A DNA stretch of 64,000 nt from Chionoecetes opilio (taxonomy: Eukaryota > Arthropoda > Malacostraca > Decapoda > Majidae), in NCBI GenBank assembly GCA_016584305.1, contig JACEEZ010000120.1, forward strand, positions 50,001 through 114,000. Reading direction: 5' to 3'. The position numbers were made by a program, and so were the translations under genes. A model generated the notes under the pieces. That model worked only from the letters and a program-made list of their open reading frames with translations. It did not search any database and was not told the DNA's origin. Positions 21,739 through 33,518 of this stretch are shown piece by piece; the first letter of the stretch is position 1, and each line of letters begins with the position of its first letter.

Positions 21739-23335
21739 GCGGACAAAGAGGAAGGAGAAAACGAGTCGAGTCGGTGCCTTGTGACGTCACTGGGGAAGAA
21801 AGTGGTGCGCTTCTAACGGAGGAAAGTGTGGGCGCCAACCTGGTCTCTGTGTGCGAGCGTGACACAGCAGAACCGGAAATGGCGGGAGAAAACAGGTGGG
21901 AGAGTGAGATGGCGGATAGCGAGAGAGTGGACACGAACAGTACCATGGCCATGATGAGAGAACTGATGAGCCAGATGAGTCAAAATAGAAGTGAAACTGA
22001 GAGAGTGATGATAGAAATGGTTAACCAAAGTGAAAATGTAAGGGGAATGAAAGAGAAAATGGGTAGAGGTTTAAACGAGGTACAAACAAACGCGAGGCAG
22101 TACACTGACGAAGCATGCGCTGCAATAAGAGACGAATTAAAATCTGACATCGAGGCGTGCCACGAAAGAATGGTCGAATTACACCGTGCCGTGGTAGAGC
22201 AGGCCGTCGCCACCCCTGGAGCCACTGGGGGGTTGTGCGTGAAGGAGGAGGAGCCTAGTGAAGTGAAGCCCCAGGTCTCGCGAACAGAACCTGGCACACG
22301 CGCGGATTCACCCGTGGTTCCCATGGCAACGGAGGGGAGCTGGGCGGTGGCATCCCTATACACACCACCGATCTCGCCAGTCCGACTCGCCCCGCCGGCC
22401 TTTCTTCACCGCTATAATACGTCTCCGATTTCTCCTCCAACAAGCGTGCACTCCCCTGTAGGAGCCACAGAGCGGAGGAAACCATCGGAATTTGATGGAA
22501 AAGTGTCGTGGGAGGCATACTTGGCTCAGTTTGAGCTAGTAGCGGATGCAAAGGTTGAGAAGTGGCTGAGCGCGCACTGCAACTTGTTGCCAATCTCCGA
22601 GGGACGGCGTTGGAAGTCCTTGGGCACCTAACATCAGCCCAACGCATGGATTATCACCGTGTGGTGGAGGCTCTGAAGAGGAGATTTGGCCATCACCAGC
22701 AGGCCGACATGTACCGTGCTCGCCTTAAAGGCAGAGTGCGGGCTAAGGGCGAGCCTTTACCTCAGGTACGCAGGACATCGAGACGCTCGTCCGCCGTGCC
22801 TATCCTGTTGCTTGTGAGGACATGGTGGAAGAGTTGACCATGGACCACTTTGTCGATGCGCTGCAGAATAGAGAATTACAGCTTTACATCAAGCAAGCCC
22901 ACCCGAAGGACGTAAGGGAAGCGCTGGCGGGGGCCTTAGAGTTGGAGGCGTTCATGCGCACCTCTGTGGGCGGCGTGAGCACCATGGGCCTTCCCCACCC
23001 ACGAGTTCAATGCCAGGCGTGTTCAGGCGCCCAGCCCGCCCAGGAGGAAGCCACTGACTTATGGACGCTCGAGTCCCGGCGGGACCCGAGGCCTCTGCTA
23101 GGGATGTGGCCAAAGGGGCATTGGCTGTACCAGTGTACGAGGGGACGAAGGTCACGTTCCCTCGAGAGACCGGCACCAAACGCTTTCCCGCCCTGTCGCA
23201 AGAGTTGCGGGGAATATGGTCACTTCTCCATCACCTGCCCCTGGCCGAAGGACGTCGAGCAGGCGGGAAACGAGGGGCCGCTGGCCGGAGGGGCCGCAAG
23301 CCAGCCGGTGTCCCGAGAGCCCCTTGCAATTTAAG
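21739..23335 (+). pseudogene. gag: Gypsy gag with zinc knuckles, frameshifted
   Basis: The N-terminal 300 residues are in one frame (helix-rich middle, then FDGKVSWEAYLAQFELVADA, a typical capsid-start pattern). The reading then shifts near 22555 to LVANLRGTALEVLGHL, and again near 22780 to MDHFVDALQNRELQ and EALAGALELEAF. Two CCHC-type knuckles follow in shifted frames (GHWLYQC near 23110; CGEYGHFSITC near 23205). The capsid and nucleocapsid modules are thus all present but at least three frameshifts inactivate it. Codon use is GC-rich, unlike the AT-rich surroundings. Confidence 0.75.
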
Positions 23336-23340
23336 TTGCC

Positions 23341-23850
23341 GTCGCGCCTCAGCCGCGGCAGTTCGGGTGCAAGGAACTGTCGATGGGCAACCGTGCCAGT
23401 TGACTGATACCGGTGCAGAGAGGACTTTCGTGCGTTAGGAGCTTGTGGAAGGACGATACCTGCCTGAAGCCACCCAGCGACTATGTGGCGTGACGGGGCA
23501 CTGTACATCTCTGAAAGGGCCAGTGAACGTGGAACTTAGCGTAGGGAGCAGTGTAGTGACATTGCCTGTTTACGTCGCCGCTATGGAGGGCTCTTGTCTC
23601 CTCGGCCTGGACTACCTGACGCAGGCAAGGGCGTGTGTCGATCTGGGGAAGAAGCTGCTAAGGGTAGGCGAGGAAGAGCTGCCTTTGTTCCCAGGTGACG
23701 CTCCTGCAGAGGTAGTGGTCGTGAAGAGAGTGCGTCTGGCACCGGAACCCGAGACAAAAGTGCCCTGTTGGCTGAGTCACAGCCAAGGCAGGATGAAGGC
23801 TTCAGCTGGTATGGTGGAGTCAACAGAGCGCCTGAGACCGGTTGAGGCGT
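23341..23850 (+). pseudogene. pro: Gypsy retropepsin region
   Basis: The active-site motif LTDTGAERTFV lies at about 23399-23431, followed by a TAG stop at 23436. The frame then resumes with a flap-like region and the second conserved loop GLDYLTQA (about 23605), as in aspartic proteases of Gypsy elements. Only one D-T/S-G motif per chain is expected because the enzyme works as a dimer. The in-frame stop makes it non-functional. Confidence 0.75.
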
Positions 23851-26095
23851 GATACAGAAGGAGGAGCGGCAGAAGAGCGAGACGGCAGCCGTAGAGGGCT
23901 CCCTGCCTGTGCACTTAACCAGCCTGGCAGCGAGGAGCGGTTCTCACCTCAACCCGGAGCAACGTGTGAGGATGGAGGACACCCTACGAGAGTTCGCCGA
24001 GGTCTTCAGTGAGGGTGATACAGACCTGGGCCGCACGGGGCTCGTAAAGCACCATGTCAAGACTGGCAACGCCCCTCCGATCAAGCACGCCCCCCGAAGA
24101 ATTGGACCTGCCAAGCGTGAGGAAATGCAGCGGGCCGTGGCGGGGTTGCAGGCGCAGGGGGTAGTAGAGAGATCTGACAGCCCGTGGTCATCAGCTGTGG
24201 TGCTGGTGACGAAGAAGGACGGCTCATGCCGCTTCTGTGTGGATTATCGGGTGCTTAATGATCTCACAGTTAAAGACTCTTACCCCTTGCCGCGTATCGA
24301 CGACACACTCGATGCGCTCGCCGGTGCGCGCTGGTTCTCCACGCTCGATCTCAAGTCTGGTCACCATCAGGTGGAAATGGCAGAGGAGGACAAGGCCAAA
24401 ACTGCTTTCTCCTTCGGGCAAGGCCTTGGCAGTTCACGGTGATGCCGTTCGGGCTGTGCAACGCCCCTAGCTGTTTCGAGCGCCTCATGGAGAGGGTGCT
24501 GAAAGGGATGCACTGGAAAACGGCGCTCGTGTACATCGATGACGTCATCGTGTTTGGAGGCACGTTCGAGGAGGAGCTGGAGCGGCTGAGAGAGGTGCTA
24601 CGACGGCTGAGGGCTGCCAACCTTAAGTTCAGCCCTAAAAAGTGTCTCCTCTTCCAGCCAGAGTTCCTGGGGCATGTCGTCGGACGCGACGGTGTAAGGA
24701 CGGACCCGCAGAAGGTGGCAGCGGTGCGGGAGTGGCCTGTCCCTACCAGTGTGGCGGCAGTACGCAGCTTTCTGGGCCTATGCACTTACTACCGTCGTTT
24801 CGTGCAGGAGTTTGCCCAGGTTGCCTCTCCCCTCCACCACCTTACGAGAAAGGGGGCACGCTTTGAGTGGAACAGGCAGTGTCAGGAGGCCTTCGACTGC
24901 CTGAAGAAGGCGTTGGTGGAGGCCCCGGTGTTGCCTTATCCTGACCCCGCCAGCTCCTACTTGCTGGACACGGACGCTAGTGCTGACAGGTTGGGCGCTG
25001 TTCTCTCTCAACTAAAGGACGAGAAGGAGCACGTAGTGGCGTATTACAGTACTAAGCTCTCCAGACCCGAGATAAATTATTGTGTTACCAGAAAAGAACT
25101 GTTAGCTGTGGTAAAGAGCCTGGAGCATTTTCATTCGTACCTTTATGGCGCTAGGTTCACCGTCAGGACGGATCACGCGGCCCTGCGGTGGTTAAAAACC
25201 CTTAAAGTACCTGAAAGCCAGCTGGCTCGGTGGCTGGGCAGGATGGAACAGTTTAACTACGATGTGCAACACCGCCCTGGTCGCGTGCATAACAACGCGG
25301 ACAGCCTTAGCCGTCGCCCGTGTGAGGCAGGGTGTGCGCACTGCCTGAAGGAGGAGGAGCGCGTGGAGTGCCGGCGACTGCAAGTGACAAGCGAAGCCCA
25401 TGATGCCGGGGAAAGGTGGAAGCAGGCCCAGGAAGTGGATGCTGAACTTGCTCCGCTAGTGCAGTGGATGACAGAGTCCGTTGAGAGGCCTGCCTGGCAG
25501 CGAGTGTCGCCTGAGAGTCCCGCTACCCAACACCTGTGGCAGCAGTGGGCAATGTTACGCCTACATAACGGTGTGTTGCAGCGGCGCTGGGTGAACGCAC
25601 GGGGTCAGTCCAGCTTTTGGGTGGTGGTGGTGCCCCGCGCCCTGCGTCGCGATTTACTACAGGAGGTACATGGGGGCGTCACCAGCGGACACTTGGGTGA
25701 AAAGAAGACGCTCAGCAGGTTGCGCCAACGATTCTATTGGGTTAAAATGAGGCAAGACACGCAAGAGTGGTGTAGGGCTTGTGATATTTGCTGTGCTCGT
25801 AACGGACCAGTCAGGAAGACACGCGCTCCTTTACAGCTGTATCAGGTGGGCGCACCAATGGAGCGTGTAGCTATGGACATCGCCGGGCCGTTCCCCGTCA
25901 GCACATAGGGGAATCGCTTCAATTGCGTGGTGATGGATTATTTCACCAAGTGGCCCGAGGCATACGCGCTCCCTAATCATGAGGCAACAACAGTAGCGGG
26001 TGCTCTGGTAAAAACTTTTTCACCCACTTTGGAGTGCCACAAGAACTGCACTCTGACCAGGGCAGAGAGTTCGAGTCTGGGGTGTTTCGGGAGTG
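23851..26095 (+). pseudogene. pol: Gypsy pol: reverse transcriptase, RNase H, partial integrase
   Basis: Order RT-RNase H-integrase, the Ty3/Gypsy order. Key sites: SPWSSAVVLVTKKDGSCRFC (24179), TLDLKSGHHQ (24340), a frameshift near 24425, MPFGLCNAPSCFERLM (24442), catalytic YIDDVIVF (24532), RNase H DTDASADRLGAVLSQ (24967) and TDHAALRWL, integrase zinc finger H-x-G...GHLG...CRACDICC (25670-25795), then AMDIAGPFP (25873), MDYFTKWPEAYALP (25935) and HSDQGREFE in a shifted frame (26045). A TAG stop occurs at 25906. Similarity ends near 26095, within integrase after the second catalytic aspartate; the 3' third and 3' LTR are missing. Confidence 0.85.
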
Positions 26096-26512
26096 CAAAA
26101 TTGTCATAGGCAAAACATGTTTTTTTTCCCTCTGGTTGTGGAATATCATGTATATGATATATACACATATTAACAGTATGAATGTGATCACCTGAAATCA
26201 TGTACTCATGTATTATGTAATTTCCTGCAGTAATGTGATGATATAAGATGCATAAATGACTTCCTTGACCCTGAAAACATGGGAATAGACACCAAGATTG
26301 TATCTCTAGCACCAATAATATAGAAGTTAAGCAATATTCTGTATATGCGAATTATGCGATTGACGGCCATTTTGTTTTCGGCCCATAAAAAAATTCCTTA
26401 AGGGTGCCACAGTGGCACCCGGCTGATTCTGGCTCAGGACATGCCAGACTACCATAATCAACCATAAAAAATCATTCATACCACAAAACACGCTTCCCCC
26501 TCATATCCACTG
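26096..26512. other. Unassigned AT-rich stretch, possible stray end of the Academ-like family
   Basis: Contains CCTTGACCCTGAAAACATGG ... AGACACC at 26262-26295, which resembles CCTTGTCCCTCAAAACATAGG ... AGACACC at 47886-47915 within Academ-like copy C, and a GACGGCCATTTTG word (26363) typical of the family ends. The match is weak and short. No gene seen. Confidence 0.35.
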
Positions 26513-26632
26513 GACTATAGGTATGAACTCGTATCTCTAGCCGCGGCGGCTATAGGTATGATGAACCCATATCTCTAGCCGCGGCGGTTATAGGTATGTA
26601 CCCGTATCTCTAGCCGCGGTGGCTATAAGTAT
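26513..26632. repeat. Tandem repeat of CTCTAGCCGCGGCGGCTATA units, left part
   Basis: Three units of roughly 30-35 bp (ATCTCTAGCCGCGGCGGCTATAGGTATGA plus a variable CCCGT linker). The array resumes at 29331-29377, so the LINE at 26633-29330 inserted into it. Confidence 0.85.
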
Positions 26633-26995
26633 GATTGATTGATTGATTTAATGCTAAAAGGGGAAAATGTGCATTGTGCCAGACATCGGAGGTCATATGG
26701 CATTATGGCAAAGCATAATGCAGACGAGGGGTCACAGAAAAAGAGTGAAACGGTGAGGGAAAGGGAAAGGAATGGAATGTTATAGCAGTAGGGTTAGATC
26801 AGAGGAAGGATGTGTATGTATGTATTTGTTGGGGGAAGGAGATTATAAATTGGGAAATGGGTTAGGGGGTGAGTAAGGAAAGTTTCTGCGATGCAGATAA
26901 CTTGAGCCTTATAGCAAGAAATAAGGAGACAAAGGTCTTGTCTGTGGTATCAGAAGTCGTGGATGTTCCAATAAAGAACAGACAGAGTTTAGAGG

Positions 26996-27720
26996 TTAGC
27001 GGGTGATGATAGTCGGAATGGTAGCGGCCGGAGTAGAGGGGTTGGCAGGATCAGCGATATCAGGTGGGGGATCAAGAGTAGTAGGTGAAGTACAGTCAGT
27101 AGGGTCAGGGATGGGGATGGTTGAGACAAAAGGGAGTCTTGTACAGCCAGGAGGAAGGGGCAAGTTAAGAAGAGACTTAACAGCGGGACGGTCAGAGGTA
27201 GTAGAAGAAGAGGGAGAAGACATAGGGGGATCAGAGGGAAAGGGGGAATGGTGCAGCGGGGAGAAAGATGGAGAAGGTGGGGAAGAGGAGGGGCAGGGGG
27301 GAAGTTGGGAGTCGGAAGGAGGAAGAGGGGTAGACGGAAGGTGGGAGGAAATAGGATGTATCTCAGCTGAGACTGTGAGGGTTGAGACAGAAGGTGAGGA
27401 TGATGTGGCGGTTTGTGAAGAGGGCAAAGGAGTCATGTCTTGAGACGGAGCGAGGTACTCCTCGATCATAGCCATGGTCTCAACAGGAGAGTCAGGACGG
27501 GAGACCTGGGAGGCACAGGGTTTCTTAGTAGGAGGAGACGTAGAAAGTGGGGTGTGAGGAAATGAGAAGGGAGAGATAGTGGAAGGTTTCGGGGGGGAGG
27601 AAGGGGGAGGACGTTTAGTTTGTCTGACATGAGTAGGTCAAGGGGAGCGTTGAGGCAGGGGTGTGGGGATCGAAGAAGGGGTAGAGGTCAGGAGTATTTG
27701 GACTGAGGACGGCAAAGGGG
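26996..27720 (-). pseudogene. LINE ORF1 C-terminal Pro/Ser-rich part, out of frame
   Basis: Minus-strand reading AMIEEYLAPSQDMTPLPSSQ ... PTIITR, ending at a stop at about 26996. The same stretch (MIEEYVARDMTPLPSSQT ... PTLITR) is found in copy 2 at 55590-56073, so it is a real part of ORF1. One or more frameshifts separate it from the zinc-knuckle part upstream. Confidence 0.65.
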
Positions 27721-29082
27721 TTATTTATGGAGTGAAAGGGGGCAGCAGGAGGAGCAAAAGAAGGACGAGGAGTGGGAGGAGGAGGAACAGGGAAAGAGAG
27801 GGTAGGAGAGGTTGTAGTAGGGGGATTCGGAAGAGTGGGATTGAAAATAAGCCGGGAGACGGGGGGTAGGCGAAAAGCCTAGGCAGCGAGCTTCCTGGTG
27901 GGCTTTCCATAAAGTGAAGTCCTTCTTAAATCTGATGGATGCCAGTTCCGATTCAAAGTGGTAGACAGGGCAACCCCTGTAGAAGACGTTGTGTGAACCA
28001 CCACAGTTCGCACAAGTGGGAGACGTTACAGGACACGTGGAACGAGCATGGCCAGATTGAGCACAAAATGAGCAGCGGGCAGAGGATCGGCAGTGCTTGG
28101 CAGGGTGGCCAAAACGCCAGCAGGACTGGCACTGGCGTGGAGTAGGGCGGTAAGGTTTAACAGAGTAGTGGACCCCGGCAACATAAATGCTATCAGGGAG
28201 ATCTTGCCTTTTGAAAGTGACTTTGGCAATGTTGGTAGGGGACTTACGGCGGCCCCGGGGTGGGATGGTGTAGCAGTAAACTGCAACGGCATCATAATTC
28301 TCTGCCAAAAGGCCGAGGAGGACATCCGCGCACTCAGACCATTCGGTGTCATCGACTGGGCAAGAACGCGGGGGGATGGAAACTGTTCCAGTGCAGATGT
28401 TAAGATTAATGTCGGGCGTGATGTCGAATGGGTTGCCGTCGAGGTCTTTAAGGTTGAGCAGTGCATGAGCTTGGGCCTCGGTGTCAACAGTCACCAGGCG
28501 GGACCGGTCGGGACGGGTACGGAATGCAACCTTGCCAACTTGCCGTTGGAGGCATGCCGTGAAGCGTAGGGCATTAGCAGAATAAGGGGCGGTGCTAGGG
28601 ACGATGAAGAAACGGTCCCACTTTGCAGGACCAAAAAGAGTGTCGAAGGAGGGGCGAGGGTGAGAAGTAGATGTGCGTGGGTGTGTGGAAGAGGTGACCG
28701 TGCGGACTGTAGTTCTCCCGGAGGGAGAAGGGTTGTAGGGTGCAAGAGTAGCTATACATGATGAGGAGGACAAAGAAGGTCGGGGAAGCGGTAGGGTAGG
28801 GGAAGGATCTGGAGGGGTAGAGCAGGAAGGCAAGGATGGAGAAGGTATGGAAGAGGTAGTAGGATTGTGGACTGGAGTGTCTGTTGCCAAGGTTGGATTC
28901 TTGATCTGGCTAGGGGGCTCAGGAGCACTAAGTGACCCTGAGGGTCGAGTTTGGGGTACGGGCAAATCAGTATTCCGGGCCGTAGTCAAAAGAGGAGCAG
29001 GGGTCGGTAAACCAGTAGGGCCATTTGGTAGAGGGGCTGGCCCTGTAGCCCCTATGAAGGTTAAATTATCATCATTGGCCAT
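27721..29082 (-). pseudogene. LINE ORF1 (gag-like) with three zinc knuckles
   Basis: A 453-codon frame beginning MANDDNLTFI. An N-terminal Pro/Ser-rich 130 residues are followed by an RNA-binding-like middle (KWDRFFIV, KVAFRTRPDRSRLVTV) and three CCHC-type elements near residues 336-395: CQSCWRFGHPAKHC, CSFCAQSGHARSTC and CANCGGSHNVFYRGC. This is the standard ORF1 of I/Jockey-group LINEs, a nucleic-acid chaperone that forms RNPs with the element RNA. The frame stops at 27721 in a Ser/Leu-rich tail; the Pro-rich C-terminal part continues in another frame. Confidence 0.8.
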
Positions 29083-29330
29083 GGTGAGCCTGAAGTAAAG
29101 AGGGGGAAATAACCGGCCAGCCCCTCATAAACCCCAAGAGGGGTAAGGGCAAAGTTACAAGGGTATACCGTGCCTGTAGCACCCTGAGGCCGTTCGTGAC
29201 TGACCCGAAGCCAGCCTCATATCCCATCAGCACGGCTCTCACACCTTAGGAGGAAAGGGGGATAGGAGGAGGTACAGAGGAGAGATAGAGGGAAGGAGGG
29301 AAAAAGGAGAGAGACAGGAAAGGCCAGGCA

Positions 29331-29377
29331 AAATATCTCTAGCCGCGGCGGCTATAGGTATGACCCGTATCTCTACC
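29331..29377. repeat. Tandem repeat of CTCTAGCCGCGGCGGCTATA units, right part
   Basis: Continuation of the array at 26513-26632 on the far side of the LINE copy 1 insertion. Confidence 0.8.
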
Positions 29378-29399
29378 ATCAATATCACTATAGTTGTGT

Positions 29400-29712
29400 A
29401 GTAAATTAATCTATCATTCGTTTTTATCGGAGAAAATTTTTGTTTACATGTGTAGGGGGTGCCCAACCCGCCCCTCCCGGCCCGCCCCGCAAACATTGCT
29501 CTATTTCGCATTGTCCATAGTATTGATAACTTGCATTTTTTCTTGATATCAATTGGTACTAAATCAAACCCAATCTCTAACCTAACCTAATCTAATTTAA
29601 CCTAACTTAACCATTTCTGGCTGAAATAACGATAGATTTTCGGTAGTACATTTAACGCCATTATTATTCAATTGCGCCATGGGAAATGTGTTTTAAAATA
29701 CTCAGAATGAAG
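29400..29712. repeat. Dispersed repeat with TTAGG-like run, copy 1
   Basis: This stretch, including the CCCGCCCC cluster, the CCTAACCTAATCTAATTTAA run at 29579-29610 and ACGATAGATTTTCGGTAGTA, is present in reverse complement at 62905-63190. The class is unknown. Confidence 0.7.
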
Positions 29713-30061
29713 AAATCTCACGATGATGTAGGAAGAGTCCCTAGGACTTTTGAAAGCCCACTGCCGAAATAATACTATTGACGGTAGGTTAGATTACATA
29801 TGAGTTTGGTTAGGTTATGTTTAGGTTTAGTTTTGGTTAGGTATAGGATAGGTTTGGGTTCGGTTTTGCAGAGTTATTTAGTGTTTGCAAGGCCTTGCGA
29901 CTGATCAGGAGCACTCGCAGATTGCGAACACTTTGCGAACTTTCTGAACAGCCGTTCTCAAGCTTAGTAAATATGTCCTAAGAAATTGTGAACATCCACA
30001 AGGCTTGCGAATTCGCAAGCCTGTTTTGAACGTTCGCAAGAAATGGTAAATATCCCTCCTG
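29713..30061. other. Gene-free stretch with degenerate TTAGG words
   Basis: GTTAGGTTATGTTTAGGTTT and similar words occur at 29800-29850. A TTCGCAAGC/GCTTGCGAA inverted pair is near 29890-30020 (CTTGCGAATTCGCAAG at 30004-30019). No gene. Confidence 0.5.
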
Positions 30062-30350
30062 GTGTACTTGTGTGACCCATGCCGGGATTGTACAAAAGAA
30101 CTGTGGAAAAATGAAAAATGTAGGGAAGAGAAACGCCAAACGAGCGAAAAAGGCAGCCAGACTGAGAATGAAAGCAGGAAAGGAGACACGAAGGAGGCCG
30201 AGGTGCAGACCACCCCGGCCTCTGGCGAGAACATGATAACGAAGGAGGCCGAGGCTCAGACCACCCCGGCCCCTGGCGAGAACAAGATAACGAAGGAGGC
30301 CGAGGCTCAGACCACCCCAGCCCCTGGGGGCGCAGTTCATCCGCATTTGT
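30062..30350 (+). other. Open frame with three 51 bp (17-residue) repeats
   Basis: A frame starting at 30062 reads a Cys/Lys/Glu-rich segment followed by three tandem 17-residue units of the TKEAEAQTTPAPGENKI type (about 30187-30330). Unit length is a multiple of three and the changes are few. There is no splice signal or homology that I recognise. It could be a host exon, an internal part of an element, or a chance open frame over a minisatellite. It lies 2 kb upstream of the PERK transmembrane exon on the same strand, but no PERK lumenal signature is visible. Confidence 0.4.
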
Positions 30351-30424
30351 ATCCATGTTGGATGAGCGGGTGGTGGTGGTGTTGTGAGGGGACAGAGAGA
30401 GAAAGAAAAATACAGGGAGAGAAA

Positions 30425-30720
30425 AAAAACTTATAGAGAGAGAGAGAGATTTTAGAGTATACAAGAGAGAAAAATTTGAGATTATATATAGAGAAATTGA
30501 AGAACAGACAGACAGAGAGAGATGGAGAGTTCAAAAGTAGAGAGAGAGAGAGCATAAAAAGAGATAAATTAAAGAACAGAGGAAGGATAGAGAGAGAGAG
30601 AGATTATTGAGTAAATTATAGCAAGAGAGAAATATCAGATCATAAAAAAGTAAATCAATTAACAGAGGAGGAGTGACTGAGAGACAATATAGAAACGGAT
30701 AGAAAAAAAGACATTTAAAC
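30425..30720. repeat. Impure (GA)n tract
   Basis: AGAGAGA runs mixed with AT-rich sequence. No gene. Confidence 0.7.
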
Positions 30721-30737
30721 AAAATATTTGCACAGTA

Positions 30738-31175
30738 GTTTGATCCCCGGGTGGAGCGAAGAAAGATGGGCGGTCTTCTTAAAACCCGAGCCCCTGCCCA
30801 CCCAGCAGCAGGGGCGCCCACAGGCGGACGCACTGGACGCACGTGCGTCCACTGTAAGCCTCCAGGCATGTGGGGACCCCTATAAGGGCCCCCCTAGGGG
30901 CCCGTATGAGGCCCCTATGAGGCCCCAAAATGCACCTAAAATTGATCAAAACTGCAAAAAAATCAGGGGGGGTTACAGCGCTCCCCCCGGACCCCCCAGC
31001 TGAGTAGGCTCGCTTCGCTCGCCACCCACACCCATCAACAGTGGGCCCTATATAATATGTGTGTCCACTACAGGTATCTCTGTGGGCGCCCCTGCCCAGC
31101 AGTTAATGGGTACCGGTGTTAGTCGGGGGTTTGTGACCCCCCTTCAAGGGTGGTGGCTTCCCCCAACACTAACCA
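30738..31175 (+). mobile_element. tRNA-Val-type SINE fragment split by a hAT-like MITE
   Basis: The two parts 30738-30808 and 31095-31175 together match the body of the SINE at 62634-62885: GATCCCCGGGTGGAGCGAAG, TCTTAAAACCCGAGCCCCTG, then TTAATGGGTACCGGTGTTAG and GGGTGGTGGCTTC. The 5' tRNA part upstream of the B box and the 3' tail are missing. The gap is exactly the MITE at 30809-31094 plus its target duplication. Confidence 0.85.
30809..31094. mobile_element. 286 bp hAT-like MITE with 8 bp target duplication
   Basis: Perfect 15 bp terminal inverted repeats CAGGGGCGCCCACAG / CTGTGGGCGCCCCTG, flanked by the perfect 8 bp duplication CCCAGCAG (30801-30808 and 31095-31102). Eight-base duplications with CAGGGG-type ends are characteristic of hAT elements. 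It has no coding capacity. The uninterrupted SINE elsewhere in the window confirms the insertion. Confidence 0.9.
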
Positions 31176-32127
31176 CACTAAGGATGAATGATAAGAATCT
31201 TGATATGGAAACGGGGCCATACCAGTGTAGCTCAGGCCCTGGAAACTAGATGAATACACACACACCCCTCACGGCCTCACCCCTACCTCACCATCCCTTC
31301 ATCCCCCCCACACAGCCCCAACGCCTGCCTCCCCCCTCACACCACTCCACAAACACCGCTGTTGAAATTATAGTAATAATTGATGTGAACTCACCTTGCT
31401 ATTAACCCAAGAACTACTTAGAATTCAATGATACCCTATTTAGACGCTAACTAAGGTATACTCAGCAGTGGTAGATGGGTTGATGATTTGAAGGCTTGAT
31501 TATTGTTTGAGGGAGTGGTGGTAGTCGCTGTAGGGCGGCTCAGGGCGCTGGTAATTGTGGTATGGTGCACGTAATGGCGGCGATGGTGGTAGGCCGCGGT
31601 AACTTTTTCACAGTTACCTGGCGCGGCACGTACGTGTGGTGTTTTTACCACTTTGTCCTTGTTTTAACCAAATGATCGGTTATGCTGGCTCAATCATAGT
31701 AATATGATGAGCGTGACTACACCTTAAGTGTATAATCAAGAGTGTGGCTACACCTTCATTGTGTAGGTCTAATGCGTGAATGATCACCTTCACTGAAAAT
31801 CTCTGATCAGCTGGGCTCGAGATTGGAACCGCCACGTAGGAGGTTCCAATATTGTATCTTCACAATTCTTATATTATGTTAACTCTTTGATTAATCGTGG
31901 TACTAGTGATTACCACCAGAATTATATTACTATACTTAATGCATCTTAATTTATACCCAATTCTATAATAATATATACATACCATTCTCCCGATTAGAGA
32001 GCGGTTTTAGTGGATAATTTCCACAACCCCTTTCAACCAATCAACCCCACCACAGACACCCCCATATCTCCCCCCCCCCACCACTCTCAACCCCCACCAC
32101 AAACACCCCCCCCCCTTCCCCCCTCAG
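31176..32127. other. Upstream intron or flank of the PERK-like gene
   Basis: C-rich runs of CACCCCTCACCCCTACC type at 31255-31345 include CAGCCCCAACGCCTG (31318-31332), identical to the acceptor plus exon start at 32125-32139. The rest (31360-31990) is AT-rich with no supported exon. No lumenal-domain exon of PERK was recognised. Confidence 0.5.
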
Positions 32128-32299
32128 CCCCAACGCCTGTATCACCCGCCTGTATCACCCGGGTGTGGCGGGAGTCTGCTGTTCCTTCCTGCTGTACCTG
32201 CTGCTGCACCACGTGCTGCTGCTGCTGCGTACCAGGCACCGCAGGGAGCTGGTCCTCGACGCCCAGCTGTTCACACTCATACTGCAGAGTAATCCACAG
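32128..32299 (+). CDS. EIF2AK3: PERK-like eIF2-alpha kinase, transmembrane exon
   Basis: Acceptor CCCCTCAG (32126-32127) and donor CAG|GTGGGT (32300). From codon 32129 it reads 57 codons and ends at a codon boundary. The peptide holds a hydrophobic GVCCSFLLYLLLHHVLLLLR followed by TRHRRE, a single membrane span with a basic stop-transfer side. PERK is a type I endoplasmic reticulum membrane protein whose lumenal domain senses unfolded protein (family knowledge). The assignment depends on linkage and phase with the downstream kinase exons. The lumenal exons are not visible in the window. Confidence 0.7.
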
Positions 32300-32756
32300 G
32301 TGGGTGACCTTACAGCTGTGAGTGGGTGATAGATGGCGGATTTGAAATACATTTTTATTTTATTTTTTTATTACTTTTCTTTACATTGATGGATGGATGA
32401 AGGATTATTTTTACCTTTTTTATTTGCTGGAAATTAGTATTTTTTTTCCTTTTCTAAATTTTTTTTATCAGGAAATTGATTGCAAATGCAAGATGATGAG
32501 AAAGACAATTTTTTACCATTTTTCTTTTTGTTGCTGGATAATGGTATGTTTTTTCCTGCTCTGCATTATTTCTGATCAGAAATTGGTTGAAATAATGATG
32601 AGAAAGATTTTTTTTCATTTCTTTGAATATTTTTACTGGAAATTAGTATGTTTTTTTTCTTCTCATTTTTTCTTAAACAGGAAATTAGTATGAGACATTT
32701 CTTCTCTTTTTCTTTTTAATAGGAAATTACATTGTAAAATAAATTGTAGTATAAAA

Positions 32757-33460
<704 letters not shown>

Positions 33461-33518
33461 TAAAGACTTTCACCCATCATCATCCTTATTCTGTTTAACA
33501 TATTTTACCCCATTCCAG

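Larger units (their letters stand above)
26633..29330 (-). mobile_element. RNase H-type LINE, copy 1: ORF1 nearly intact, ORF2 mostly deleted
   Basis: Minus-strand element with a 3' tail of (ATTG)n/(ATCA)n at 26633-26645 and a 5' truncated end near 29330 (ATTTTGCCTGGCCTTTCC on the minus strand). The 3' sequence matches that of copy 2 at 59935-60003. ORF1 is present, but between its stop (about 26996) and the tail only about 350 bp remain; endonuclease, reverse transcriptase and RNase H are missing. Inserted into the CTCTAGCCGCGG array. Confidence 0.8.

Noticed and set aside
27003..27443. 146-codon Gly/Glu-rich plus-strand ORF
   Set aside because: Antisense of the Pro/Ser-rich ORF1 C-terminus of the LINE; the minus-strand reading is conserved in the second copy.
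30809..31094. An exon with acceptor or donor sites upstream of PERK
   Set aside because: Exact inverted ends and an 8 bp duplication inside a SINE show it is a MITE.
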